Assembly (NCBI RefSeq): GCF_024362695.1
Contig: NC_065407.1
Coordinates: 5,394,001 to 5,458,000, forward strand
Length of the DNA stretch: 64,000 nt
From: Pectinophora gossypiella
Taxonomy: Eukaryota; Arthropoda; Insecta; Lepidoptera; Gelechiidae
Direction of reading: 5' to 3'
A model generated the notes under the pieces. The model was given only the letters and a program-made list of their open reading frames with translations, searched no databases and was not told where the DNA came from. The translations under genes were made by a program, and so were the position numbers. How positions within the stretch are numbered: position 1 is the stretch's first letter; each line of letters starts with the position of its first letter. Below are positions 33,871-44,400 of this stretch, piece by piece.

Positions 33871-36800
33871 TTACATTTTTACTCGAATACCCAAACATTG
33901 TTTCAACTGGCCTAGATCCTTCATTTTGAAATTTTCTATCAAATTTTTCTTTAACATTTCAGTCATAGTATCACTATTGGAAAAAATTAAAAAATGATCT
34001 ACAAAGACAGCTATTATTATCTGCTCCTTTTTACATTTTTTACTATATAAACATGGCTCTAATTTTGACTTTACATAGCCCAACTCTATCAAACAATCAT
34101 TCACTCTTTTATTCCATGCTCTGGCAGATTGTTTCAAACCATAGATTGCACGTTTTAGTTTAAGTACATAATTACTTTTACATTCTAAATTCGGTGGAAT
34201 TTGCATGTATACATTTTCATCGAGATAGCCATTCAAGAAAGCTGTGGTCACGTCTAGGTGAGTAATTCTAAAATTTAACTTTACACTTAATGCAAATAAA
34301 AGTCTTAAAGTCGAATATCTTAGAACTGGTGAGTAGGTCTCTTTATAGTCCACCCCTTCTTTTTGGGTAAATCCTTTGGCTACTAGTCTTGCCCTAAATC
34401 TGACTTTGTCATCACTTTCAAACTTTTTTTTAAAAACCCACTTACACTGTACCACTCTGTCAGCTTCCTTTGCATCTACAAATTCCCATGCTTGGTTTTC
34501 TTCAAAGGCTTTCAACTCTTCTGTCATTGCCTGTTTCCACATCTCTTTTTCTGATCCATTCATTGCCTCTTCATAAGTTATTTCTTCACCACTGGAATCT
34601 AGCTCATCCAACACACACAAGTTTGTCATACCGTATCTGTTAACTGGTCTTCTTTCACGCTTGCTGGGTAGTACAGGAACCTCAGCCTGCAGTATTTCCT
34701 CTTCTTCTTCTTCAGATAGTGTGTGGGATGAATCATATTTTGATGAACACGAAGTAGATGTGTCACAGACATACGTAGGATCCTTCAGGTCCATGACTGA
34801 GCTGTCTTTTTCTTCCTCTGACGAGCTTTCTTCCTCCACTGATTCTGCTTCTTTTACTAATATCTGAGCTGTGTCAGCATTCTCGTCATTATTTTCCATG
34901 ATTATGACATCTCTGCTCGTAGTAACTTGTTTTGTCTCTGGATGGTATAATCTGTATCCTTTTATATTGTCTGGATACCCAACTAAAATGTATTTAGTGG
35001 CTTTCCTATCCCACTTCAGTCTTCTATTCTTAGGAACATGTACCATCACAGAGCTGCCAAATACTCTGACATGACTGAGATCAGGTTTCCTACCTGTCCA
35101 TCTCTCAAACGGTGTCTGCTGTCCTAGACCTGAGGCCGGCGACCTATTCTTTAGGTATACTGCCGTATTAACAGCCTCAGCCCATAGGTTTTTATCCAGT
35201 TTTCCATCGAAGAGTAAACATCTTGCACGTTCAACCACAGTCCTGTTGAAGCGCTCTGAGAGACCATTCTGCTCCGGAGTATATGGATTGGTTTTCTGAT
35301 GAACAATACCTGCCATCTTTAAATAGCACTCCATCTGGTTCGAACAAAACTCTCCTCCGTTATCGGTTCTTAATGTCTTAATTTTCAATCCAGTTTGGTT
35401 CTCCACCATAACTTGAAACTCTTTGAAACGTTGGAATACTTGGTTTTTCTCCTTCAAGAAATACACAAATGTCATTCTACTGAAATCGTCTACAAACAAC
35501 AGAAAGTACTTTGCTTGACCAACAGACTTGGTCTCCATCGGCCCACATAAATCTGAGTGCACCAATTCTAACAATTTTTCACTTCTATGACTTGCCAATG
35601 GGAATGGTAAACGAGACTGTTTTCCCTCACAGCATACTTCACAATTCGATTTCTGAATGTCCGCTTTCTCAACATACGATACTCCCTCCACAGCACCGTT
35701 CTTCATTTTTTCTAGGTCATTACTGTTAATTTGACCTAGCCGTCTATGCCACTGTCTAGCATTTGTAGTCTGAACTGCCGTCGCTACCAACACCTTCTCT
35801 GACTTCACTGTGTTCAATTTATACACACCATTTTCTAAATCTGCCACTCCTATTAGCTCATTCTGTTGATTGTAGATATGACAGACATTCTTCTTGAATG
35901 ATACACTGTTTCCACTTGCTATCAACTGGCTGACCGATAACAGATTCGTTGTTAGGTTAGGAATGCACAAAATGTTTCTCACTCTGATGTCAAACTGAGA
36001 ATTATTCACTTTTGTAGTGATCTGTGTATCTCCGGTACATAAAACAGGCACTGACATTTGGTTTGCAACAACTATTTCTTTCTTTTCGTGCACTTGTCGA
36101 ACTTGCAGTAAACTATCTCGATTTGCCGTCATATGAGCACTAGCCCCTGAATCCACATACCAGTCTTCTGTACTGAATTTGCCGTTTACAAATGCAGCAC
36201 TAAACGCATTCATCTGTTTTGGTTTCAATTCAGGACATCGGTTTTCAAAGTGACCAATTTTCTTGCAATTATAACATTTTATTTGTTTACTTGACGTTGA
36301 CGTTTTGGCTGACATATTTTGTTTCGTTTTTATGTCTTGCTTAGTGTTGCCATTTTTCGATTGATGTTTTCCCCAAAACGCCGATTCAGAGTCACTGTTA
36401 CCAACCTCAGAACTCATATCAAGCAATTTTGTTTTTATGACGTCAGCACTGATAACTATGCCGGAATGTTCGATGGCCATTATCATCGGTGCAAATTTTT
36501 CTGGAAGGCCAGCTAATAACAATGATCCGATCCACTCGTCATTAATCTCAAAACCTGTTCCTTTTAATCTTTGTGCTGTTTCCACCACTTGAGATACGTA
36601 ACTTGTCATTGATTCACAGTTTTCTAGACGAATAGATATCAGTGTTCGAAGTAAACTAATTTTTCTTGTGTATCCCGAGTCGTCAAATAACTGTTTCAAC
36701 TTTTTCCACAATGCACTCACTGTATTCTCATTTTTGATATGCACATATAGAGAAGGATCTATTGTCATCACTAGCTTAGCTTTTGCTTTCTTTTGCTCAG

Positions 36801-36951
36801 CGTCACTAAAATCAGCCGGTAACTCGTCGATATCTATTCCTTCCAACACCAGAAAATTTCTCGCTGCGAAAGCCCAATCATCATAATTTTCTCGCCCTTT
36901 AAGCTTCGGGATGTTAACTAGATAGCTTGACGTCGACATTATTGATTTCAC
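33871..36951 (-). pseudogene. Copia gag-pol, part 1: Gag, protease, integrase, RT
   Basis: Visible in order over 1026 residues: Gag; CCHC zinc knuckle (226-239); aspartic protease active site Asp-Ser-Gly-Ala (267-270); integrase zinc region starting His402; integrase catalytic D467, D530, E566 (D,D35E spacing); acidic linker (about 700-755); RT motif A with D900; RT motif C region at 983-986. Defects: the integrase zinc motif has Gln407 where the second His is expected; RT motif C is Phe-Val-Asp-His instead of ending Asp-Asp; and the frame stops at TAA 33871-33873. The stop is a single in-frame codon: the next codon continues the same frame into the RNase H part, so there is no frameshift. 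Confidence 0.95.
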
Positions 36952-37009
36952 ACGAAAGAATACTAGAAATATACGCGAAAAAACTTAGAAATCTTTAAGA
37001 AATATGGGA

Positions 37010-37023
37010 CTGGGCCCATAACC
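37010..37023 (-). promoter_or_regulatory. Copia primer-binding site, initiator-Met tRNA half type
   Basis: Directly after the 5' LTR the minus strand reads GGTTATGGGCCCAG. This is complementary to the anticodon arm (CTGGGCCCATAACC, anticodon CAU) of eukaryotic initiator Met tRNA, not to its 3' end. Priming from an internally cut tRNA is the known hallmark of Drosophila copia. Confidence 0.9.
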
Positions 37024-37153
37024 TAATAAAACGCGTAACGGTTGTTGCGAAACTGACGTTTATTTTTTGACACATTGAACATATGTACAATCCAACTCTA
37101 GATGGCGTTAGTAGTAAATATATGTATAGATTAATTAGATAATAATTTTAACA
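37024..37153 (-). repeat. Copia 5' LTR
   Basis: On the minus strand it starts TGTTAAAATTATTATC and ends GCGTTTTATTA. It lacks one A present in the other LTR (ACATATG versus ACATAATG on the plus strand). The adjacent plus-strand CTATT is the target duplication. Very short for an LTR. Confidence 0.95.
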
Positions 37154-37158
37154 CTATT

Positions 37159-37712
37159 TTCCGCAACTCGACGTCTAAGCGTCTATTGTGCGTGATACCT
37201 GAAACGGCTGGCTTCCTCCAGGCAGTCTAATTTTGAAAGCAAGTTTAACAAGTCTGATGTGTACTGCATATTAACGGATTTAATATTAAATTTCAGAACA
37301 AACTTTCACGAAGGCATTGTCCAAGAACAGGTATTCCTATCTGGTATTAACTTACTCTTTTGCGGTAGTAAATAATAGAATATTAGTAAAGTTGGGTGAA
37401 AGACGGCGCGTGACGATACGGTTCACCGCCTACGTATCAAGTAAGTAATATAAAGCTCGGTGAAATGTTGCACTTAGTTCTTCATATCATGTGATTAGCC
37501 CAATTGAGAATATAGTCGTAAGTTTATGTATATTTTTTTAATATTATAATGTCGTCGACTTATAGTGAAAACGAAGCTTGCGCCTTTTAAAAAACTAAGT
37601 ATATTTTTTACCTGAAATGACACTAGCGTGTTTATTGTTAACAAAAATTCACCTAAATGTGGTTTCTCAAAAAGTGCTTGGTTTTCACTATAAGTAGACA
37701 TAATGTACTTAC
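37159..37712. other. Intron 1 next to exon 1, nothing recognised
   Basis: AT-rich sequence between the copia target site and the exon 1 donor. A short frame at 37495-37701 shows no similarity. Two related segments, CTTATAGTGAAAACGAAGC and its near complement GTTTTCACTATAAGTAGACA, flank a ~120 bp stretch (37560-37700), suggesting a small inverted-repeat element. Confidence 0.45.
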
Positions 37713-37821
37713 CATATGAGGAAGATTAGTGTGGTTGGCCAGGTACAAGGTATCATTTTTGAGGGTTGAGGTTGAACACGCGGAACTCGCGTGTGGGGTC
37801 ATTCCAATGCCTCTGGTGTAT
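37713..37821 (-). CDS. Receptor exon 1: 5' UTR plus signal-peptide start
   Basis: The exon is bounded by a pyrimidine-rich acceptor (TTCTTCTACTTCCAG) and a strong donor (ATATG/GTAAGT). The ATG at 37756-37754 opens a frame of 14 codons plus two bases: Met-Ile-Pro-Cys-Thr-Trp-Pro followed by a hydrophobic run. Its last two bases TG join the first G of exon 2 to give Trp15, and translation then continues without a stop. The alternative frame that is open across this exon hits TGA right after the same junction, so the signal-peptide frame is preferred. The acceptor implies at least one further upstream non-coding exon that I could not find. Lacking homology, this exon is less certain than the others. 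Confidence 0.68.
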
Positions 37822-38239
37822 CTGGAAGTAGAAGAATTTTTACGAACAAAAATGGCTGAAGAAAATTCTAAGTATTAAGTTTAGTGATGATACGCTATTT
37901 GGACATCATTTATCAATCAAGAGGTTGCATTCCTACGAGGTGTCTACTGAATTCAGAAAGGAAATTTACTGTAGTTACTTGAAGTTGCAGCCCTACAATA
38001 CTCCAATAACAAAGATAAGTCAGCGTCAGTGTTCAGCTTTATCATCAACCAACGAATCCTTGACCTGTCCTTACTAGAGTTATGGAAAACAAACTCATAT
38101 CTACGGATTCTTGTTCATTCCACCTTTAGTTAGCCATTAACCGATCGTTACTAATACAAAAAATATAACGGATTTTTTAAAATTAGATCTGGGATCACTG
38201 CATCAGGTTGTTTACTTTTCATACTGCCCATCCCTATCG

Positions 38240-38273
38240 GAATTCTGAGCATGATTGTTCATGCTCAGAATTC
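38240..38273. repeat. Perfect 15-bp hairpin
   Basis: GAATTCTGAGCATGA, 4-bp loop, TCATGCTCAGAATTC. Located about 420 bp upstream of receptor exon 1. Confidence 0.85.
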
Positions 38274-39339
38274 TTACGAAGAGAAAGATTACGAAACCGA
38301 TGCAATTTCTTGCCCATTCGGTCAGTAGGGCGGTATATGTTATCGATTGACTTAGTATCGATTTCTTATTACTAAATTATTAGCTTCCGACGCCCATGCA
38401 ATGATCTACGCTGTTATTCATAGGCGGTTTATTGCTTTCACCTTATGTAATATTTCTTTCAGATTTGTTCGTTGAGCTGAGGACTTAAAGGAATTTGATT
38501 CAAGGTCCAAGACATTTAATTCTCTATTAGCCTTGACAATGAAATTCAACATCCCAAAAGCTCTCCTTAAAGCCCGAAATAAGACACTTTGAATATACAG
38601 TTGGAAGGAACGCTGAATATTTTGTTTTTAAATTGAAAGTAGACATAAAATTGTCCGCTTTTTGCGCGTTGTCACAATTTTCAGCTTTCGGTGGAAATAG
38701 AATCAGTATTACAAAAAAGATACGGTCGATTTTTGTTTAGATAATTTGAAATATTCTAATGCCGTTATCAGAAGAATTCGGCATAGTATCCGAATTTTTC
38801 AAATTAAAAAGACAAAAATCGACTCTACTGTGAAAACAGAGCGTAAAATGTAGAAGAATTTTAATGTGCTGGCACCTTCATAACAAAGTTTTTTTTACAA
38901 TTCGCTTTACAATTACAGCCACTAGGATGCCTCTTTAAAAATGAAAACGTTGGTCGGGAAAAACAAATAAATAAGGTTATTGCTTTTTACCTTAAATATT
39001 TAACCACGTATCGACCCGTTAAAAGTAGTATACTATGTAAAAATATATGGCTTTGACATGTCACATTATGTCACCTTATGTGAATCCAATACATTTTTAT
39101 CACTGTCACTGTCGATTGTCATAATCGTTTGCGACTTAGCTCAAATACCTGCATCTACCCTCGGCATTTTCACTTCCGTACATAGACTATCACGTCGCTG
39201 TAACAGAAATCTCCTTGAAACGTGAGTATTAAGTTTATCATGCGATGAATGTACGATAAGGTGCAAAAGTCCAATCAATTTCTTGCAAAGTAATAAATTA
39301 ACTGGTTGCACTTAAGACATCCTGGTCACATGTCGTTTC

Positions 39340-39635
39340 GGTAATAGACCCAAAAACACCTACAAAAACATAAATTTTATAATTATGACTACTAATGGTC
39401 CATACACCACTGTTTACAAAAAAATTGCAATTTTTACAATTAAAGAGCAAAAGTACAGTCCCAGCCCAGCAATTTTTTTGTAAACAGTTGTGTATGGATC
39501 ATTAAATTAAATTGTAATTAAAGAGCAAAAGTACAGTCCCAGCCCAGCATTTTTTTTGTAAACAGTGGTGTATGGACCATTAGTAGTCATAATTATAAAA
39601 TTTATGTTTTTGTAGGTGTTTTTGGGTCTATTACC
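39340..39635. repeat. Perfect 85-bp-arm inverted repeat with internal direct repeat
   Basis: The left arm 39340-39424 (starts GGTAATAGACCCAAAAACAC) is the exact complement of 39551-39635 (ends GGGTCTATTACC). The 126-bp spacer carries most of a second direct copy of a ~78-bp unit (TAAAGAGCAAAAGTACAGTC then CCAGCCCAGCA), starting at 39441 and 39519. No coding capacity. Best guess is a foldback DNA element; no target duplication is evident. Confidence 0.9.
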
Positions 39636-39884
39636 CTCAGAGGTACACCTCTGACTACCCCAATGTGGAGTATAGTCCTGAGCTTATGTTCATGTTATGT
39701 AGCTAGTAAGAATTAAAGTTCTGAGTCCCTGTTGGAACTTAACAACTTCTAAATACTCTATATATAATAGTAATTAAGAGCACCTGTAGGTTCTTAAACA
39801 AAAGTTGGTTAGCAGTGAATACTTAGTGTTATTACAAAACGAAGACTGAAAGACACCTAAACTAGGTTTAAAATACATGCAGTC

Positions 39885-40370
39885 CATGTCACGAAGTTTG
39901 ATTCTACATAGAATTATTATGACTTGTCTTCATATCCGTCGATTTTTTTGCGCGGGGGGATTTATTGGTCTGATTCTACATAGTATAATTTATGACTTTT
40001 CGATACCGACCTCGCCGGTGTGATCGACGATTTCCCTCAATCAGCGCTCGCTATCGACCCACTAGGGTCGATTAATTCTTTCAAATATTTTTTCTCTCAG
40101 ACGACGCCCTGAGCCGAGGTTCGCGCCCTGGGCACCCTCAGGCCTGTTGTATTAAACGTTGTACCGGGTGAGAGCCTTCAGCGCTCCCCATTTGTCCGGC
40201 CAAGTAGTTAATGCCATCTGCGGCAAATCTACACTGTCACGTCAAAAAAAAAATTTCATATCCGTCGACTTTTGTCGCGGCGCGGATTGTAGGATCTGAT
40301 TCTACAAAGAATTTTTATGATTTGTCTTGATACCCGTGGACTTTTATGTGGACAAGGATCTTTTTAACTT
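39885..40370. repeat. Tandem ~70-bp units interrupted by a LINE
   Basis: Units of the form GATTCTACATAGAATTATTATGACTTGTC + CATATCCGTCGACTTTT start near 39900, 39970 and 40300. The middle unit is split between 40002 and 40250 by a family J LINE. Confidence 0.75.
40003..40250 (+). mobile_element. Family J LINE 3' end inserted in the tandem array
   Basis: CGATACCGACCTCGCCGGTG, CGACGATTTCCCTCAATCAG, AGACGACGCCCTGAGCCGAG, CAAGTAGTTAATGCCATCTG and a terminal A-run. Small internal deletion relative to other copies (AACTG missing after CGCGCCC). Confidence 0.88.
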
Positions 40371-40829
40371 TCGACAGGGTGCTAGTTAAATAAGACAAAA
40401 GGTCGAAGTTTTAGGAAACGTGTGTCTGGTTCACCATAATAGAAAAAGTATTAGAGTATTGCCATAATTAAATAATTATTTAAAAACTAGAATTAAAAAA
40501 AGAAATGGGGTTGCCAATATACTGCCAGCAGCAACAATTTAAACCTAAGAATTGAATGTCAAGAAAAAGAAAATATTTGAACACAATACTATGAGTAAAG
40601 TGAACTTTTGAATATAAATCATTTTTTTTAAAAGATACTAGGTACATACATAATTGTTGTCAATGTATCAGCCAAGAAAAGGAAAATTTGAACATAACAG
40701 TAAAGCCGAAAGCTGAACTTTTAAATGAATATAAAACGACTTTAGAAAATAGTATTAATTTATCAACCAACTTTCTCCTTACTCGCATTAGTAAATATAA
40801 ATTTTCTCGTATATTTATAGGCAAGTCAT

Positions 40830-40965
40830 CATCATCAGCCCATTAACGTCCCCACTGCTGGGGCACGGGCCTTCCCTATGGATGGATAGGGAGTTCGGGC
40901 CTTAAACCATCACGCGGGCCCAGTGCGGATTGATGGTTATTAACGACTGCTAATGCAGCCGGTAT
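40830..40965 (-). repeat. Inverse copy of the 14078-14250 repeat
   Basis: CATCATCATCAGCCCATTAA, CCCACTGCTGGGGCACGGGC, CCATCACGCGGGCCCAGTGC, TAACGACTGCTAATGCAGCC. Left end is the CATCATCATC simple tail. Confidence 0.75.
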
Positions 40966-41439
40966 AGGCAAGTAAATATTATTAAAAGGGATTAAAACAA
41001 CTAACATTATCCCGACTTATAAAATAATCCGATTTTTCTCGTCATTATAAAACTATTCGGATCCTATTAATGAGTTGCTTGTTCGGATTAGAAATGATTG
41101 AATAAAAAGTTGAGTTCGACAGTGAAGATGGGTTCGGGAGCTAAACTGTTTCGCTTTTAATGCGTCGTAGTGTCTAACCGAACGTTCGCTTTCGGTTTCA
41201 GCTAGTTTCGGTTTACGTTTAATTTCGGTTTCGGCAAAAGTACTACGGCAAAGTACTTATAGCGCACGGAGTACTTCGCATATTAAAGGGATAGAATATA
41301 TCCGAATCAAAGATAAGTATCTGCTTCAACTTGTCACGCGTGTGACTTCAGTCGAATGATTACGAATGCTTTGAAGACGTGCAAATATTGTACAAGCAAA
41401 CATGAAGATTTTAAACCTGGTTAGCTTCTGAAAAAGAGG

Positions 41440-41515
41440 GCCTATCAAATCTTCAGGTTAGGTTAGCGGACCCTGTGAAAACGGACTAACGCAAGGGAGA
41501 TGATGATAAATTATT
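41440..41515 (+). repeat. SINE family S2 end fragment
   Basis: GGGCCTATCAAATCTTCAGG, TTAGGTTAGCGGACCCTGTG, GGAGATGATGATAAA: the last 75 bp of the family. Confidence 0.75.
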
Positions 41516-42121
41516 TCTTCTATAATTTGAATAATATTTTCGCATTCGCCAGTCGCCAGAATACGAGAGTTTATTTTGGGACAATTTTTTTCCCAAAATG
41601 TTGTTTGTCCTATTTTAATTAGGCATAACCGGTTATTTTTTAGTCATAATCGTCTTTTGGCATAATGGTTACTTATCATATTGTGTTTTTATATTTTACT
41701 TAGCATAATGCTTGTTAAGCCTATGATGTTTGCCCTATTCTTGTAGGTTTGTCACAGTTAACTTGGATACCATAGTGTAATAGTAGGCTAGGGTGCGGAG
41801 GCCGCCCTAGGCCGCCAACATGTATATTTAAATAGGTATGAATTTATGCTTAAAGTTTGTGCTTTATTATATTATGTGTAAATAGTTATGCTTAATGTCT
41901 TTTATGCGTAACGATTATTAGGAAAAGTAAATTTATGCCATGCAAATTCATGACATGAAATTTCATGCAACAAAATAGGGAACCGTTAATTTTACCTTTA
42001 TTATTTACTTACCTGTACCGGTTAAGATCTAACATGTTTCTCGTTGAGGTAGGCAGTCACCACGAAATTACACTTACTACCATCCAACACTTTCGCTTTT
42101 TCCACTCTCATAAAAGTCTCC

Positions 42122-42699
42122 TTTTGTTTTTTTTTTTTGACGTGACTTATTGTAGATTTGCCGCAGATGGCATTAACCAAAATATTTAATTTTGGTTAAT
42201 GCCATCTGCGAAATTTATTTAATAAAAATATTTAAAAGAATTAATCGACCCTAGTGGGTCGATAGCGATAAGCGCTGAATGAGGGAAACCGTCGACCACG
42301 CCGGCGGGGTCGGTATCGGGGACCTGAGGTGTTTGGTGTCGCGAGCTGATTGGCTGCCTCTATGGCTAGAGTGATCGGGTCGTCGGGATCGTATATTACG
42401 TCCTTCGGACGCCGATACTTTTCAGTACCGTCCCTAAGCGGAATGTACTCGGAAGCCGCAACTACCAGGGGATTTGGGTGGTGCGGAGCAGAAAAAACGT
42501 TTGGAAGCTAATTTGAGCCATTGGGCAATGGTTGGCAGACCTAGGTCAATGTGCAGATTTTCATTGCGAAGGAACCACGGAGCTCCCGTGGCTTTCCGCA
42601 TGAAACGATTTTGTATTACCTGTAGACGGTGAATTTGAGAGGGACTCGCGTGAGCGAAAACTACCCCTGCATAGGTCATGATCGGACGGAAAAATCGGA
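42122..42699 (-). mobile_element. Family J LINE, 5'-truncated with ORF2 C-terminus and 12-bp target duplication
   Basis: Flanked by ATAAAAGTCTCC at 42110-42121 and 42700-42711. Read on the minus strand it encodes the C-terminal part of a Jockey-clade RT polyprotein (His-Arg-Leu-Gln-Val-Ile-Gln-Asn-Arg-Phe, Thr-Gly-Ala-Pro-Trp-Phe, Asp-Leu-Gly-Leu-Pro-Thr-Ile), broken by a small deletion near 42490. The 3' UTR is rearranged: about 150 bp are missing and a palindrome (TTAACCAAAATATTT / AATTTTGGTTAA) sits at the join. Confidence 0.92.
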
Positions 42700-42783
42700 A
42701 TAAAAGTCTCCATGCATACTCGCCGGTTTAGAGTTTAGAGTACATTTTGACCTTTCTTTAAAACATCCTGGATTTGATTGCGT

Positions 42784-42938
42784 TATGTACGGTCACGAGC
42801 ACTAATATGTATACACTTTGATACCATGTCACATTAACTTTTTTGACAAATTAAACTGTAACTGTCATTAAATGTCAAATATGATAGTGCAACAGGGTTC
42901 TAAAGTGGGTACTGATATTACTCATGACTGCACGCCTT
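42784..42938 (-). mobile_element. TIR MITE family E, copy 2
   Basis: Inverse of 12716-12865: GTACGGTCACGAGCACTAAT at the left, ATATTACTCATGACTGC at the right. It lies about 70 bp past the LINE at 42.1-42.7 kb. Confidence 0.75.
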
Positions 42939-43894
42939 CCTGCCTTCCTCTTCCAACTCTGCCACTTACACCAGCAACATAAAACTATTTTTTTGTCAGT
43001 TAAATATTGGTGGTGTAAAATTTATAACAGCATATTTATGATCGTTGTTTGGATGATGTTAGTTATTGGTGTAATTAGACGCTATATGTGACCTTCGAAC
43101 AGTTGGGGTCTGAGGTCGATACTGCAAGGTCAGCTGGAACCTAGGTCATGATGTAGCCTTTCATGCAATAACCGATTATCTCTATTACATTGATGGTGAT
43201 TGAACAGTTGCTTATAACAGTTGCTTTTTGCTGGATTGGAAGAATCTTATTACTGAAACATTGTTTAGAACAAGTATGAATTCTACTGCCGTTCTTCTCG
43301 GGAATTTTTAAAATAACAGAGTGATCGTACTCTTCCTAATTAATGATTGATGAACGGTTATATTCTTCTTCTATCGTGTGGGTTGTAAGGTGAATTACCA
43401 ACCTCAAAAGTAAACCTAGCTCAGACGCGCGCGGAGAGTTACTGTTCAACACGTAGGACCGGCCACTCCCGGTACGTACGGAGATAGAACGGGGTTGTTC
43501 CGCTGCATTAGGCATAGTACTCGCAGCGTCCGGCGCGCCGGTCCTTGCCTGACACGGCCCTAGCACAGTCCTAGTGTGTAGTGGACACAGGCCTTTAGAG
43601 GGTAAAAAAGGGTGGCAAAGTTTGTATGAAACTTCTACAGATTTTATAGTAGGGTTTCACGCGAACGAATCCGCGAGTAACAACTGGTAAACATTAAATT
43701 CAACTAAAAAGTGTAGTAATGGATAAGATAGAAACTCATATTGCTAAAGAGGGATGGATCGATGAATACCTATTAAGTGGCGTACGCTCCTTCTCAATTA
43801 CGCCAAGCGGCTCCCTGGTGAGTTCATGTGACAAGCTCATGTTACACTTAAAGGAAAGAACGAACTAGACACTCCTAACTATAGTACATTTACT

Positions 43895-44045
43895 AACATA
43901 ACATAGCATCACGCGTGTAGGGATACACGCGTAAGGGTAGGCTGAGGTGTTTAAAATACATCCACTCCTCGTCAGCTATGTTTAAGTCTCATGCGAGCCT
44001 ATTGCCACTAACCGGGCACAAATTCTGGAAACCACGTGATCTCTA
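43895..44045. repeat. CACTCCTCGTCAG repeat family, copy
   Basis: ATAACATAGCATCACGCGTG, GTAGGCTGAGGTGTTTAAAA, CATCCACTCCTCGTCAGCTA, ATGCGAGCCTATTGCCACTA. Matches 46050-46190. Confidence 0.6.
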
Positions 44046-44224
44046 TTAGGTATCTATGTTCCAAACATGAAATCAAACTCATTAGTCGAGTATACTTTAT
44101 TGACCACACATAGTACAGAAACAAGCAAAATTGACGGGCACATCCACGGAATAGCAGAAAGGATGGAAAGGCTCTAACGCGCATTTCGCACGAGAGGATG
44201 CAGATGAAGTCACGAGCGGATATC

Positions 44225-44400
44225 AACTTTTTCGGTTTCCGTATCCAAATGGCAAATACGGAACCCTCATGGATTCGTCATGTTCGTCCGTCCGTCCGTC
44301 CGTCTGTCCGTCCGTATTTCACAGCCACTTTTTTCCGAAACTATAAGAGCTATATCGTTGTAAGTACTTAGATGTATTCTGTAAACCGCATTAACATTTT
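44225..44400 (+). repeat. CCGTCCGT-containing dispersed repeat, copy 2
   Basis: Matches 13685-13895, including GCAAATACGGAACCC and GTCCGTCCGTCCGTCCGTCT and AACTATAAGAGCTATATCGT. Confidence 0.65.

Larger units (their letters stand above)
32878..37153 (-). mobile_element. Copia (Ty1/copia) LTR retrotransposon, near full length
   Basis: A 4276-bp element on the minus strand inside receptor intron 1, in the same transcriptional sense. It has 130- and 131-bp LTRs, a flanking 5-bp target duplication CTATT (plus strand, 32873-32877 and 37154-37158), a primer site directly after the 5' LTR, a single gag-pol frame and a polypurine tract before the 3' LTR. The two LTRs differ by one indel and one terminal substitution, so the insertion is recent. 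The protein order Gag-protease-integrase-RT-RNase H (integrase before RT) defines copia rather than Gypsy. It is not autonomous as it stands because of the coding defects. Confidence 0.97.
1..37821 (-). other. Cys-loop ligand-gated chloride channel subunit gene (8 exons, 3' end missing)
   Basis: Seen: eight exons on the minus strand join in one frame across every intron (split codons match at all seven junctions) to give about 355 residues. Order: signal peptide (about 1-17), extracellular domain, Cys-loop C157-C171, TM1 (about 244-264), TM2 (about 272-290), TM3 (about 304-325), start of the TM3-TM4 loop. Known: such subunits form plasma-membrane pentamers, and the residues just before TM2 set ion selectivity. 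Here they are Pro270-Gly271-Arg272 (usual form PAR), with the conserved 9' Leu at 281, pointing to an anion channel. The second cysteine pair of vertebrate glycine receptors and histamine-gated channels is absent. Inferred: closest to insect CG12344-type subunits; the ligand cannot be read from sequence. The exon 1 - exon 2 intron is 19 kb and holds a copia element; an upstream non-coding exon beyond 37821 is likely because exon 1 has an acceptor. TM4 lies outside the window. Confidence 0.9.

Noticed and set aside
33853..33880. Programmed frameshift between the two halves of the copia polyprotein
   Set aside because: Both halves are in the same frame, separated by a single TAA with homologous codons on both sides. 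It is a stop mutation, not a frameshift, and nothing marks it as a readthrough site.
34376..36886. Plus-strand open frames of 60-72 codons across the copia element
   Set aside because: They are antisense shadows of the gag-pol frame.
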